The notes below the pieces were generated by a model. The model did not search any database and was not told the DNA's origin. It saw only the letters and a program-made list of their open reading frames with translations. From positions 161,978 through 225,977 of the forward strand of contig VRVR01000035.1 in assembly GCA_009859145.1 (NCBI GenBank): 64,000 bases of DNA, in the 5' to 3' direction. Shown piece by piece: positions 1 through 11,160 of the stretch. Source of the DNA: Andalucia godoyi. Lineage: Eukaryota > Discoba > Jakobea > Jakobida > Andaluciidae. The position numbers were made by a program, and so were the translations under genes. Position 1 is the first letter of the stretch, and every line of letters begins with the position of its first letter.

Positions 1-3000
1 AGACTCGACTTTCTCAGAATACGTCTGCCGAGAATTTTGCCGAAGCAGACGTGGAGGTTGCGCGGACACTTCTTCCGCCCGTCGGCGCTCAAGTGCGGGT
101 CCCAAGTACAGTTTGGGTTCTTCCTTTCTCTGCATCTCGTAGGCTTCCTTGCGAACAACACCCGACGTTGAAGGCCGTCTTCGAGAAAACGACCATCCTT
201 TCTCATCCGGATCAGCAGCAGCACGACCATGCACGAGAATGGAAGCAGAGTCAGGAAGCGGTGCGACCGCCACTGATTGTCCTGCAGTTGACGGCCGAAA
301 TCGCGCCGACTGTGGTGGAGACGTAATCGTATTTCTCCGTGACTTAAGCAGCTTTTCGGCTGCGCTTGTGACGTTTGCATGGGAAGACCGTGACCGTGCG
401 GATCGTGGAGATCCAGAAATACCTGCATTAACCGACAGATCCGAGACAGGAACGATGCCATCTGAGGAAAACACACGCTCCATCAGCTGCAGGTCGGGAA
501 CTGGCTGCCGAGGAGCCGTGAATGGACGCGTTGCGGAAGCACGGGGACTGCCTAGCGATCCCGTTGCAGATGATTCAAATCCAGTTGCAGAGTCAGAAGA
601 GTTCTGGCGCGCTGCATGTCCAGAAGAAGGGCGCTGAACGGGGGCTGCAGAATGGCTGTTCGTGGAGTTGGAGCGGGGAGATGCCACAGAAGAGGATGCA
701 GAAGACGAGGACTTTGGTCGCAACTTGATTTTCTCTTCCGCATTTGGGTTCGGATTGGTGAGCTGACTAAAAGAAGCAGCTTCAATGGAGCCCATCTCCG
801 AGTCAACATGGTACCGATGACCCGGTTCATCCGATTGATCTGCTAGCGCGGTGATTGCTTTTCTTTCAAGATCATTGTCCACACACCCATTTCGTTGCCC
901 CTCCATTGAAAATGGTGCAAGATCAGACCGACGTTGCAGAGACTCCCTCTCCACTTCTCTCGTTAAAATGGGCTCGTCACTCCCACTTGCTGCCTCCTGT
1001 TCTGGAAGTAAAGGTCGATTCAAATCCAGCATGATCCCTTTCATTTGGCCAAGCGACAACTTTGAATGAGTTGACGGGTCCGAGCGATGGGAGACAAAAC
1101 TAGCCGTCAACGGGTCGCCCGTGGGTGCATGTCTGGAATCACGCCGTGGCACATGAAGAGAAGAGGTATACGAAACATCCGGAGAGCTGACTACGAAGCT
1201 ATCCGAATCACTGTTGTCGTCGCCATGTCGACTTGGGAAACGACGCTGCGGGGAGACGTCAATTTGCTCATCCTCCGAGGCAGAGTCGCTTTCGGAGTCA
1301 TCAAAATTGTGAAACCGATCCAAAATGTTCTTGCGCTCACGATCTCTTGCTGTTTCAGATCCTTCCGTGCACTTCAAAACATCGGACATGATGGTTAGTG
1401 ACTTGGGAAGATGCGGACTATGATGACTCTTCATCAGGGCATCTTCTTGCTGCCTCCGTGCCAAGATACTCTCCACATTGCTCGGCGTATTCTGCAATGA
1501 TGGTTCAAGACTGGATCTGTTCGAGAAACTCAAAGGATTCTTCAATCGGCGACTGAATGGAGAGAGCGGATCTGTAAAATCAAACGATGCCGAACGCGCG
1601 CCGGTAATCGCATGAACCGGTAGTTCATCTGGTCTTTTTCGCTTGTGCTCTTTGTGTTTGTGTTGAAGAAATTCTTCCTCATCAGTGGAATACGCAGCGT
1701 CCACTCTACTCTTGCTGTTCTTGCGAACCGGTGACGCAGATGCATTTTGGCTCGTCATACTGCGTTTGCGCAAAACGTCATTAACCTTGCCTTTGAACTG
1801 CGAATACGAGTCGTGGGACAAGCTGAGCGAGCGCGACCTTGGAGGAGTCGACGAACTTTTCCCTTGGATGCGCAGCAGATTTAACGCAGACTCGGCACGA
1901 CCACGACCACGACCAAGACCGAATGCAGACGGCGGAGATTCGCGGGAGTCGAGAGACTCGGCATTCAGAGTTGCTCTAGACAAAGAAAGTGTGCTCAAGG
2001 ACCTCGTCCTTTTCTTCTTCTTCTTCTTCTTCTTCCCCATTTCAGAGGGCTGCGAACTGGATGGCATGGTACCCGAAACGCTTGTGGAGCCCGGATCAGC
2101 GGCAGCGGCCTGATCTAGAGCACGATCAAAAATTCCCTTATCCATTGCCTCGGTTGCAATCCGCCAACCTTCAGAAAATACAACCTGAAGCAAAACATCC
2201 AGGAATTGGATCTGTTCTTGTGTCGTTCTCGAGACGCACCAGACTTCTGCCATGTCCAGAAGACACTCGAAAAACTTGCGCTGAGACATTGCCAACGTTT
2301 TCAGCCGCTGAAGAGAATCGTCAACGTCTGCGGGTGTGACGCTCCCAACACCAGACGGTGGAGGAACGCTTGTGGTGGTGGAAGCATTGGAGCGCTGCAG
2401 CAACAAGGGATACATTTTGGAGATGTTCTTCCATGCCTCTGCTCTGTGCTCGTCCAATGTGGATCCATACGAATCGCTCACTGATTGCGCCATTGAACTC
2501 GGTACAACCATCAAGTCCGCGTCCATCGACCAGTCTGATACGACAGACTTTTGGATGTCAAGATCGTCGTGATCGGGAAGCAGTACTTTGCAGATTCCTG
2601 TCATCACCTCCACGTACGTTGCCTGAGGGATAAACGGTGACCACCAAGAGCCAGTAGCAGAGCTCTTGTAATTTGGAATAGGAACTGGAACACCATTCAC
2701 AATTGCCATGATCGTCAAGGCCGAATTTTTCCCATTCGCTTCTTTTGGAATGAAGTACCACCACTTGAGCAAAATCTTCTGCAACAATCTCCGAGACTCG
2801 GACCTATCAAACTTTGGAGACTCGGAAGTACTTTCTCCCGGCAAATTCCCATCCATGTAGAACTTCATTGAAAGCGAGTCCCAGCCATCAAAGAGCAAGG
2901 GCTGAGGCTTCACCAAACCCTGCTTCATAAGGTCGGCGACATGTCGAAACATTTCCATATGCCGGTGATACCTTGTGCGCGCCCTTCCTTTCGTGAGGAA

Positions 3001-3546
3001 AGGCACCGTTCCGTCCCAGAAAGAGTTTGCAGCAAACGGAACAACCGGAGCATCCGAAGATCCCATCCGCGAAACGAACGCAAAGTGATGTCCAATCGAC
3101 ACAGCCCATACAGGCGTATCCGATGAGACTCCATCCAGGCGTGATTTTGCATTTCGCAAGCGTGACGAAGTCGGAGAGAAATCCGATCGAATCTCACTTA
3201 GAGGATGCGATGAAATATTCCCATTTCTCGTCGGACTCACATTCTCAATCACTGCATTCAAGGTTCGAGACACCAGCGCCGCCGCCGAAGCCGATGACAA
3301 CGGTCTTCCTGACGAACGAGCAGAAGATGGCGGTCTCGGAGAAATCACAGTCGAGCTACTTACTTCCGAAGAATGGTCAATTTTCCCACTCTGATTATTA
3401 TGATAATTGTTGTTGTTGTCGTAATAGTAACTGTTCATAAGAATCGAATTACTCTGATTGGGAGCCGTTGTCGGATTGCTGGACCGGGGAGAATTCAGAG
3501 ACAATGAAGCTGCAGCCCCCAAATGATCTGTCCCTCTACGACTCAT
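1..3546 (-). CDS. Large Ser-rich hypothetical protein, 3' end beyond the window
   Basis: A single reverse-strand frame opens at the ATG at 3546-3544 and has no stop codon down to base 1, giving at least 1,180 residues. Residues about 1-105 are Ser/Asn-rich. A probably folded part spans about 110-460, rich in Trp and aromatic residues (motifs such as FDGWDSL, KWWYFIP, GSWWSPFIPQ). The rest looks disordered, with a Lys run (GKKKKKKKK), Gly-Arg repeats and many Ser-Pro and acidic patches. I do not recognise the family. The basic Ser/Pro-rich tail would suit a nuclear or cytoskeletal scaffold, but that is only inference. It is divergent to the coiled-coil gene at 4094 across a 547-bp spacer. I translated the whole frame by hand and saw no interruption or splice site that was needed. 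Confidence 0.75.
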   Translation of the reverse strand, partial: MSRRGTDHLGAAASLSLNSPRSSNPTTAPNQSNSILMNSYYYDNNNNYHNNQSGKIDHSSEVSSSTVISPRPPSSARSSGRPLSSASAAALVSRTLNAVIENVSPTRNGNISSHPLSEIRSDFSPTSSRLRNAKSRLDGVSSDTPVWAVSIGHHFAFVSRMGSSDAPVVPFAANSFWDGTVPFLTKGRARTRYHRHMEMFRHVADLMKQGLVKPQPLLFDGWDSLSMKFYMDGNLPGESTSESPKFDRSESRRLLQKILLKWWYFIPKEANGKNSALTIMAIVNGVPVPIPNYKSSATGSWWSPFIPQATYVEVMTGICKVLLPDHDDLDIQKSVVSDWSMDADLMVVPSSMAQSVSDSYGSTLDEHRAEAWKNISKMYPLLLQRSNASTTTSVPPPSGVGSVTPADVDDSLQRLKTLAMSQRKFFECLLDMAEVWCVSRTTQEQIQFLDVLLQVVFSEGWRIATEAMDKGIFDRALDQAAAADPGSTSVSGTMPSSSQPSEMGKKKKKKKKRTRSLSTLSLSRATLNAESLDSRESPPSAFGLGRGRGRAESALNLLRIQGKSSSTPPRSRSLSLSHDSYSQFKGKVNDVLRKRSMTSQNASASPVRKNSKSRVDAAYSTDEEEFLQHKHKEHKRKRPDELPVHAITGARSASFDFTDPLSPFSRRLKNPLSFSNRSSLEPSLQNTPSNVESILARRQQEDALMKSHHSPHLPKSLTIMSDVLKCTEGSETARDRERKNILDRFHNFDDSESDSASEDEQIDVSPQRRFPSRHGDDNSDSDSFVVSSPDVSYTSSLHVPRRDSRHAPTGDPLTASFVSHRSDPSTHSKLSLGQMKGIMLDLNRPLLPEQEAASGSDEPILTREVERESLQRRSDLAPFSMEGQRNGCVDNDLERKAITALADQSDEPGHRYHVDSEMGSIEAASFSQLTNPNPNAEEKIKLRPKSSSSASSSVASPRSNSTNSHSAAPVQRPSSGHAARQNSSDSATGFESSATGSLGSPRASATRPFTAPRQPVPDLQLMERVFSSDGIVPVSDLSVNAGISGSPRSARSRSSHANVTSAAEKLLKSRRNTITSPPQSARFRPSTAGQSVAVAPLPDSASILVHGRAAADPDEKGWSFSRRRPSTSGVVRKEAYEMQRKEEPKLYLGPALERRRAEEVSAQPPRLLRQNSRQTYSEKVES

Positions 3547-4093
3547 GGCAGGAATGCACAGACGAAAGAGACTACGGGACTAGGAGAGCTGAAAGAAGAG
3601 ATATGGGCACAAAAACTGACAGGTGATACTAACTGGGAAAACCCTCGCGGAAAGCAACGGTTTCCTCTGCTCTGTTCTGTTTGTGGACGTGGACGTGGAC
3701 GTGTACGTGTATGCGTATGTATGCGTATGTGCTTGGTATGCTTTGGGGAATGTAAGATGCGGATGAGTGGTGGTGTGCAATGATGTTTGGCCTTTTGGGT
3801 ACTTTTTTGTTTTCGTTTTGCGGACAATAAACAAACAGCAATGATGCTTTGGTGACTTTCGTGAGCCAACGTGCAAGCAACGAATGGGGAGCCTGACAAT
3901 TACGGTAATTTGATGCTTTCTTGAGTCGAGCATCACTACAGCGGTTGGATGATGCAGCACTTCCGTTCATAGACACCTTGCAAAACCACCGATACCGATA
4001 CCGAACCGACGGGACCAATCTTCCTCTGGTCGACAGCTCACCACAAGCAGTTTGAAACAAGAAAGGACGGAGAGCGCAAGGCAACATGTGCAG
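3547..4093. promoter_or_regulatory. Divergent intergenic region
   Basis: This spacer lies between two genes that point away from each other, so it should hold both promoters. It contains a degenerate hexamer array at about 3686-3735 (GGACGT units passing into GTATGC units). No gene is evident. Confidence 0.4.
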
Positions 4094-4519
4094 ATGTCAA
4101 ACGCAGATACTAAGTTCTTGAAGCGAAGCAGCAGTTCCCTTGGGATGTCGAGAGGGGATGCACAACGGACGCGCAACAGTCCTGCATCTCGTCGAGGGTC
4201 TCTTGCATTTTCCCATGAAGAAAAGCGAAGGTCGTCGACTAGCCACGGTACATCGTTTCCCACCGGTTCTCCTGCTTCTTCTCCCTCTCCTTCTGATGCT
4301 CCCGCTACTTCTTCGTCTGGGGCTGGACCTCCGTTTTCTGCAGCCGTGCTTCCGGGCACACTCAACTCCACCTTGGCGCGCAGCTCAACACCAACGTCGC
4401 TGTTTGCAGAGCGCTCCGATCCACGATTATCAGCAGAGTCTCACTCTTCCGTAGTTTACAACGGCAATAACAGCGGTCAAGATTATCCCCACCACCACCA
4501 CCACCACCACCACCATCAA

Positions 4520-4550
<31 letters not shown>

Positions 4551-7195
4551 GTGATGCTGATGATGCTTCGACCAATGAGTACATGGACCCGATGGTACGA
4601 AAGATCGAAATCCGGGATACTGTCAGAAGAGTAAAGGAGATGGTGCTTGGGATGGACGAGGAAGAAGACAGTTCCATGGGGTTCGTGGAGGATTTTGAAT
4701 CCGCGGAGCAGTCAGGTGTCGAAGTTGCACAGATGAGCCCACCGGAGCGGTCACGGCTTCTGATTCGGTCGGGAAAGCAAAAGACGGACCAACTCATCAA
4801 ACATGGACTTGATCGGACACTTGGCACGCGCACCGAACTCTTGAGAGAAGTGTCGGAGTGGATGAACGAGAAGAATGCAGAAGATGTGGCGGAGAGCATC
4901 ATGGCTGAACAGCCGGAAGGATCGCGAGATGGGGATCTGGATGCTCCAATTGAATCCGTTTTGAAGTACATGGACAATACCAAAGTCCGAGTAGAAAAAC
5001 TGTTCGATGAGTTCCAGTCCGTCCGGTGGCTGGCGGAACAGCTCTTCTCAACATTGAAGCCCTCGCAGAGCGAGAGAGAGGAACTGGAAACGAGGTTTCG
5101 ACGAAACCTGGAGAAGCTGCACGTGGAACTGGAAAACCTCAGGTTTAGCCTTGCTGACGTATGTTCTTTATTTCTTGATCATCTCGTTTTCACCAGTCTC
5201 GCCTGTCACCAAACACATTTTGCTTTTGAGAGCGCAGATGCTGATTTACAGATATCTTTTTTTAAATTTTTTTTAATATTTAATCTGCAGTCACATGAAT
5301 CGATCACCCAGTTGCGAGATGAGCTGGAGGAGAAGAATTCTGTAATCACCAGGCTGGAAAATGCACTGGAAAATGCGCAGTTTCAAATCGAACGTCTCAA
5401 GATCTCGGAAGAGGAAAGAGATTCCGACCGAAGTCTCCGAGCCAACGCTCAGAAGATTGCAAAGAGTATGTCTCACTTTCCGTTCTCAGCATCGCATGTC
5501 CGAGGTTTATTCGTGTCTTCTTTTTATGCTCTTACAAATTTCTCCTTCCGTGTTTTTTGCCGAACAGAATTTCAAGATGTCCTCGCGCAGTACCTGAAGC
5601 TCTCTGCGGAGCATGAAGCTGTGCTGAAGCTGCATCCAGAGCTTGCAAAGCCAAAAGCAGGGGCAGGAGCAGGGGTCAAGAAAGCTGCTGGAACCCCTGC
5701 AGAACTCACAAGCCCAAAAGGAGTGCAGGAAGATTCCGTGTTCTTGAATGAATCTGCAGCACTGACGGACCCCATTGTTGACGCACTCGTTCGCAAGACA
5801 AAAGACCTACTGACTGTGGAGTACGAAGCCAAAATGAGCGATCTTTTGAGCAAACTTTCGCAGCTGGAGGCCAGGTTGAACCAGTCCGTTGAGCGGAACA
5901 AACAGCTGCAAGAAGAATGCACAACCAAAAAGAAAGAGGACGGTCTTTCTGGAAGCTGTGAAGAGGAAAAGGAGTCGCTGGCTGCTGCAGTGCAGCGAGC
6001 CGACAATTTGCAGGCCGAACTCGATGCAGCTTACGCCAAGATCGAGAATCTGGGCATCCACAAGGGCAACAAAGCAGGCACAATAGCATCGCTCCCTTCG
6101 ACGGAGGATTCTGCGGAGGACGCAATCACTGAAGATGGCGTGGCGATCCAGTCCATGTCAAAGAACGATTCAAAGAAGCTGTACAAAGTGATCACAGAAA
6201 GCAACGAACAAATCCGAATTCTTTCTAAAATGGTGGAAGATCGACGTGCAAAAGAACAGGAAACAAAAAAACAACTGAGAGTTGCGGAGCATCAGATCGC
6301 CGACTTGCAAGCAGAAATCGACGCGATGTCCAAGTCGCTCAAGCAATCATCGAAAGGGGTCATTGCGGAGCATTCGAACGAGTCAAGGACGACGACCACC
6401 AAAGCACTTCTGAACAGCCTGTCCGACTTGCCTCGTGCTCCGAAGTCCGCGTCGAATATCCTCCAGAGCCATCTGAAAAGGGGTGGCACCGCCACGCCGA
6501 CGGACAGGCCGTCCAGCGGCTTCAACGGAGCGGCGTCTCCGAAAGCCCATTCGGCATTCTCAGCAGCAGGAACTGTAATGACGACTCCTTCTCCTGCATC
6601 GTCCGTTTCACAATCCCCTGTCAGCTCCTCGGAAACACGGGCGCCAACCCATCCAAACGCAGCTACAGTCGCCCCCGATCATCGAACGGCTGCGGTGCAG
6701 TCGCCGAAGCAGTCCACAGGAACCGACGGAACGGCTCTCACAGTCAGCGTAGCAGAGTTGCCCAAAACGGTCACCGCCGCGATTCCTGCTTCCGGATCGC
6801 TGGGTAAAAATCTGCATGTCACCAAGCCGCAGCCAGTTGCTCAGCCTCCTTTTAGCACCCAGCTGCATGCAGAAGAAAGTTTCCTTTCGCTTCCGGTAGA
6901 AAGCTGGAGGGAGCCACCAGGACTGGGAAGTGGGAGCAGTTCTGCACAAAGCTCCTTCCGCTCGTTCGCGCAACCAGAGCATGATGTGACTTCCAGTTCT
7001 GCGTTGGACAGTACCCACGAAGAACTTGGTCTTTTAAGCAACGAAAATTCTGCGGACCCGCCGATCGAAGACGTACCTGCCATTCCAAAGTCTCGAACCT
7101 CTGTTTCTGCAAAGTTTCGCACGATAGCAAAACTGTCAGCACAGCACGCTCGGTCACGAAAGCGTGTAAATCTTATAGAGGAAGCCGAGTATGTG

Positions 7196-7227
<32 letters not shown>

Positions 7228-8300
7228 AATCTCATGCATGGGATGCATCCCGCGGAATCGCGTACTAACTCTCTTTTTTCACTTGTTTCTAGACTTCAAA
7301 GCACAAAAATGTCTGAGCTCATTCTCATGATTGAGAAGCCGGACGATGATCCCGTACGTCCTTTTCTGTTTTCGATCCTTCTGTTTCTCTTGTGCTTCAC
7401 GATGTGCTTATCCTCCTCTTCTATCTTTCTCCTCCGTCTCCGCAGCTCAGTGATAGTGGTCTCGGCGGCACCCCGGCTCCAGGGACCAGCGATCCTTCTC
7501 CGATCCCTCCAGAGATGCTCGAAGAGGCAAACACTCATTTCAAAACCCGTGTTCCCTCCGAAAAAACCGTCGATCAGCTTGGTGTCATCGTTCAGGATGG
7601 CGCAAACGACGAATCGCAAGCAGTGCGTATTCTTCGAGAACTTGAGGCCAGCGATGCAGAATTGCGCAAGGAGCAAATGCAGTCCATGCTGCAGTCCATC
7701 AAATATGCAAACAAGGTTCGTAAGATCCGCCAAGAAATGGCCCTCCTTGATCCAAGTTCGACTGAGTATCAGAATCTGCGCCGCATGGAGGAGCACCACA
7801 GACTGGCGCTGTCGAAATGGGAGGAGAAGAAGCAGATGATTATCAAGGAGCGACAGAAGAACCTCGAGAAGGTTCTGGATGCGTATGTGCTTTCTTGTTT
7901 TTGTTTCATCTGTTTCAAACGTCTGGCTCTGCTTATTCTGGCTTTTTCTTTTCTTCCAGGCTGAACTAATCCTGATGCATTTAGCCTCCGACGACTGGTT
8001 GGGGACAACGGATCGGTCACCATGAAAAATCTTGTTCTGCTGGTTCAAAACCGGATCGATGCGTTTCATTCAGAGCAACTTATCAACGCCGAGTTTGAAG
8101 CCAGCAAGTACGTGGATTTCGGAACTGCAAGTCCTCAGAAACTCCCGGCTGTCGACGGCCACGGTTTCTCCCTCCGCCGCTCACCAAGACCTCCTCGATC
8201 TCAGGATCCAGCGGTCGCTCCCAGCCCCGCAAACATTGCTCTCAAACGGACAACGACCGTTGGATCCCAAATGGACCGCAGTCGATTGCCAAATCTCTAA
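4094..8300 (+). CDS. Six-exon coiled-coil protein, function unknown
   Basis: I assembled exons 4094-5158, 5291-5465, 5568-7188, 7293-7353, 7446-7882 and 7985-8300, which join in frame to 1,224 residues. Donors are GTATGT, GTATGT, GTATGT, GTACGT and GTATGT. Intron 3 carries an exact TACTAAC branch site at 7263 and a (CT)n run. For intron 5 the AG at 7983-7984 is chosen; the earlier AG at 7958-7959 would give an immediate stop. The protein has a Ser-rich N-terminus, a His9/Gln11 run near residue 140, several heptad-rich coiled coils (about 300-420, 560-640, 680-760), a long Ser/Thr-rich linker, and a charged helical C-terminal block around 1,000-1,150. It may be a centrosomal or cytoskeletal scaffold, but I recognise no family. 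Introns 1 and 2 are multiples of three and stop-free. The in-frame TTG at 4052 is not used as the start. Confidence 0.75.
7196..7224. repeat. (CT)n microsatellite in intron 3
   Basis: Uninterrupted CT dinucleotides just after the GTATGT donor of the third intron of the coiled-coil gene. Confidence 0.95.
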
Positions 8301-8644
8301 CGGCCAACAAAACGATTCTCCGAATATACGTGAAAAAGAGAAACAGTTTACTCTTTCTTAATTTTTAAACAAAAGGCATATAATCTGAACAGACCATCGG
8401 GAGATGGTGACAGAAACTGAAGAGGTCCGCTCCCCGGGCCCCGCAAAATTCTTGCTCTTGCTGCAAACGACAGAAAAAAAAGCAACAATAATAATAATAC
8501 AACGTGACTCCATGGTTGCGAGAAACAGCAAATCTCCAGCGCTGGAAAAGACGGAAGACAGAACTCAGAAGAGAAGGGGAAAAATAATAATAATAATAAT
8601 AATATTAAAAAATAATAAAACAAGACAAAAAACCCAAAGCATCG
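8301..8644. other. Convergent intergenic region
   Basis: This is the 3' flank shared by the coiled-coil gene and ABCE1. It is A/T-rich with (AAT)n-like repeats at about 8486-8500 and 8583-8606. No gene is seen. Confidence 0.5.
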
Positions 8645-10600
8645 TTATTCCTTGGGAGCCTTCTCCTTTCTTTTGCCTTTCTTGCCATCTTCAGAAGCAT
8701 TCGATGCAGTCGATGCCGCCGGCGCCGACGCTGCCGCAGCACCTGCGCCTGCTTCCGGTTTCTTGGGTGCCTGGTCGGGCTCTTCGAGGAAGAAGTAGTC
8801 GCCTGAAGATTTCTGTTCTCGATCTTTCACAGAGTCCTTCTTGTTGATACGAGGACGGAAATTGGTCGGGTCGCGGCGGAAAGTGATTTGCAAGTTCTTA
8901 AGGAAGTGGTTCATACCTGTCAGCAACGACTGCGGCGTGCGTGCAATTGCGCGCACAGATGGTTGACCATCATACACAATCACACGATCTGCCAAATATG
9001 TTGCCATGATGAAATCGTGCTCAACGACGAAAGCAGTCTTCTTTGCGTGCAGAATAAAACGTTTGATAACTTTTGCAGCAATCAGACGCTGTTCGGAATC
9101 CAAGTATGCAGAAGGTTCGTCAATCAAATAAATGTCAGCAGGCATACCGAGCGCAAGGACGATCGCAACACGCTGGAGTTCTCCACCAGAAAGCGTGGCA
9201 ACTTCGTTATCCATAAGCTCCTCAGCCTTCAAAGGCTTCATCACGTCCGTCTGGAACTGCGGATCCGTAAATACCTGAGATCCAAGACGCTTCAGCAAGA
9301 GTTGTTGCACAGTACCAGGGAACTTTGGCTTGATCTTCTGGGGCTTGTATGAAACTCGCAATTCCGGAACTTCACAGCCCTCGTCGGGAGGAATCGCACC
9401 GGCCAACAATTGGATGAAGGTAGTCTTTCCAGTTCCATTCTCTCCAAGCAAAACAATGATTTCCGAGTCGGAAAACTCACCAGGATCCACAGACAACTTG
9501 AAATCTCCAAGAGTCTTGGTCATCTTGGGGTATGAGAACCGGCGATGTCTTGCGATTTCCTGGTCGGATGCAGTCTCCATGACCTTGAATGTCAATGCAA
9601 CTTCTCTGAAGCGCAAGTTCTCGGTCGGGATCACACCTTCCAAGAAAATGTTGATGCCTTCACGAACCGAAAACGGCATGGTTACCACGCCATAAGCGCC
9701 GGGAACTCCATACAAACAGCAGACAAAGTCTGACAGGTAGTCCAGCACTGCAAGATCGTGCTCCACGCACAAGACATATGTATCTGGAGAAACAACATCC
9801 CGGATAACTTGAGCGGCCTTCAAACGCTGACGAACATCGAGATACGAGGACGGTTCGTCAAACATGTACACATCCGCACGAACTGCTGCAGACATTGCAA
9901 TTGTGAATCTCTGGAGTTCTCCTCCTGAGAGCTGCTCAATATCGCGCTGAGCAATGTTGGTGAGATCAAGATCCTCGAACAACTTTGCTTTCGCGCCACG
10001 CTCATTCTTGGAATCCATGATCTGTTCGACCGTGCCTCGCACCGCCTTTGGCACAAGATCCACAAACTGCGGCTTCATTGCGGCCTTCAGATTGTTCTCG
10101 AGAATCTTTTGTAGGTAATTCTGCAAATCTGATCCACGGAAATACACGAGAATCTCGGGCCATTCAGGCGGGTTGTTGAATCTTCCGAGATTGGGTTTCA
10201 ATTTTCCAGAAAGAATCTTGAGTGCCGTGGACTTTCCGGTTCCGTTTGACCCAACAAGTCCCAAAACCTGGCCTGGACGAGGCTGTGGAAGCCTGTGTAG
10301 TTTGAACGAGTTTGGTCCATATCGATGCGTAGTATCCTTCTCAAGATCTTTGGGCAAATTGATAATCTGGATCGCTTCAAAAGGACACTTTTTCACACAA
10401 ATACCACAGCCAATGCACAGTTCCTCCGAAATAAACGACGATTTGGAAGTAGGCTCCACCTCAATGCACTGCTTCCCCATTCGAACCACTGGACAAGAAC
10501 GTTTGCATTCTTGGCGACACTTCTTTGGTTTGCAGCGATCTTCCTTGACGATCGCAATTCGAGTCAGACGATCTCCGCCAGAAGACGACGAGCCAGACAT
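8645..10600 (-). CDS. ABCE1: ABCE1/Rli1 ribosome-recycling ATPase
   Basis: The product is 651 residues. ABCE1 splits post-termination ribosomes in the cytosol and acts in initiation. The N-terminus holds the ferredoxin-like region with cysteines at 23, 28, 32, 36 and 62, 65, 68, 72, which in the family bind two 4Fe-4S clusters. NBD1 has Walker [10 protein letters not shown] (117-125), the signature LSGGE (224-228) and Walker B MFDEP. NBD2 has Walker [10 protein letters not shown] (386-394), LSGGE (470-474) and LIDEP. The family is usually about 600 residues. The excess here is an Ala/Lys-rich low-complexity tail after residue 610 that ends in a basic stretch. There are no introns. The start is the first ATG, nine codons before the conserved RLTRIAIV segment. 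Fe-S loading would depend on the mitochondrial pathway that begins with IscU, encoded at 38620. Confidence 0.98.
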   Translation of the reverse strand: MSGSSSSGGDRLTRIAIVKEDRCKPKKCRQECKRSCPVVRMGKQCIEVEPTSKSSFISEELCIGCGICVKKCPFEAIQIINLPKDLEKDTTHRYGPNSFKLHRLPQPRPGQVLGLVGSNGTGKSTALKILSGKLKPNLGRFNNPPEWPEILVYFRGSDLQNYLQKILENNLKAAMKPQFVDLVPKAVRGTVEQIMDSKNERGAKAKLFEDLDLTNIAQRDIEQLSGGELQRFTIAMSAAVRADVYMFDEPSSYLDVRQRLKAAQVIRDVVSPDTYVLCVEHDLAVLDYLSDFVCCLYGVPGAYGVVTMPFSVREGINIFLEGVIPTENLRFREVALTFKVMETASDQEIARHRRFSYPKMTKTLGDFKLSVDPGEFSDSEIIVLLGENGTGKTTFIQLLAGAIPPDEGCEVPELRVSYKPQKIKPKFPGTVQQLLLKRLGSQVFTDPQFQTDVMKPLKAEELMDNEVATLSGGELQRVAIVLALGMPADIYLIDEPSAYLDSEQRLIAAKVIKRFILHAKKTAFVVEHDFIMATYLADRVIVYDGQPSVRAIARTPQSLLTGMNHFLKNLQITFRRDPTNFRPRINKKDSVKDREQKSSGDYFFLEEPDQAPKKPEAGAGAAAASAPAASTASNASEDGKKGKRKEKAPKE

Positions 10601-11160
10601 TTCTCAGATCAATTCACGTGTTGGAAAGAGCAAAGCCCAGCAGAAATGACAAAAAAACAAAAAAACGAAAAAAGAAACAGCAACAACAACAGAGATTAGA
10701 AAAGACAACGAAGAATAAAGCAACAGAAACGAAGCGAAGAAGAAGAAAAAAAAGGAATGGAAAAAGAAAAGAAAGGAACGAAAGGACCGTGTCGTTGAAG
10801 AAGAGTTAAAAGGAAGCCAAAAGAAAATGAAAAGCTGGTGTGGAAATCGCGCTTTTGTGCAAAAAGGACGTCTGCGGGAAAGCATCAACTCATGCTATCT
10901 AGTGGTCCCCACATCGGTTTACGTAGCTGACCATTCCTCCTTCTCCTCCTTCCTCTAGACAAGCGGACATTTAAGCCTCGGGAATTCCCGACGAAATATG
11001 ATTTCTTTTCTCGGGTGGCTTCCACCGTTGTGCAAATCCGAAAGCTCGTACGAAATACACGAGTAAAGGAAAGGGTAAGGGGTAAAGGTAAGGGTAAGGG
11101 GTAAAGGTAAGGGTAAGGGTTAGGGAGATAAAGGTCAGAAGGAGAAGAAGAGTCAGAGGA
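10601..11160. promoter_or_regulatory. Divergent promoter region, ABCE1 / amino-acid permease
   Basis: The ABCE1-proximal half (about 10640-10830) is strongly purine-rich on the + strand. The permease-proximal part carries the telomere-like repeat listed separately. No gene is seen. Confidence 0.45.
11064..11125 (+). repeat. Degenerate telomere-like GGGTAA repeats
   Basis: About ten G-rich units (GGGTAA, GGGGTAAA, GGTAA, GGGTTAGGG) run head to tail, 36 bases before the permease ATG. They resemble interstitial telomeric sequence or a duplicated transcription-factor site. The units vary, so this is not a recent array. Confidence 0.75.
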
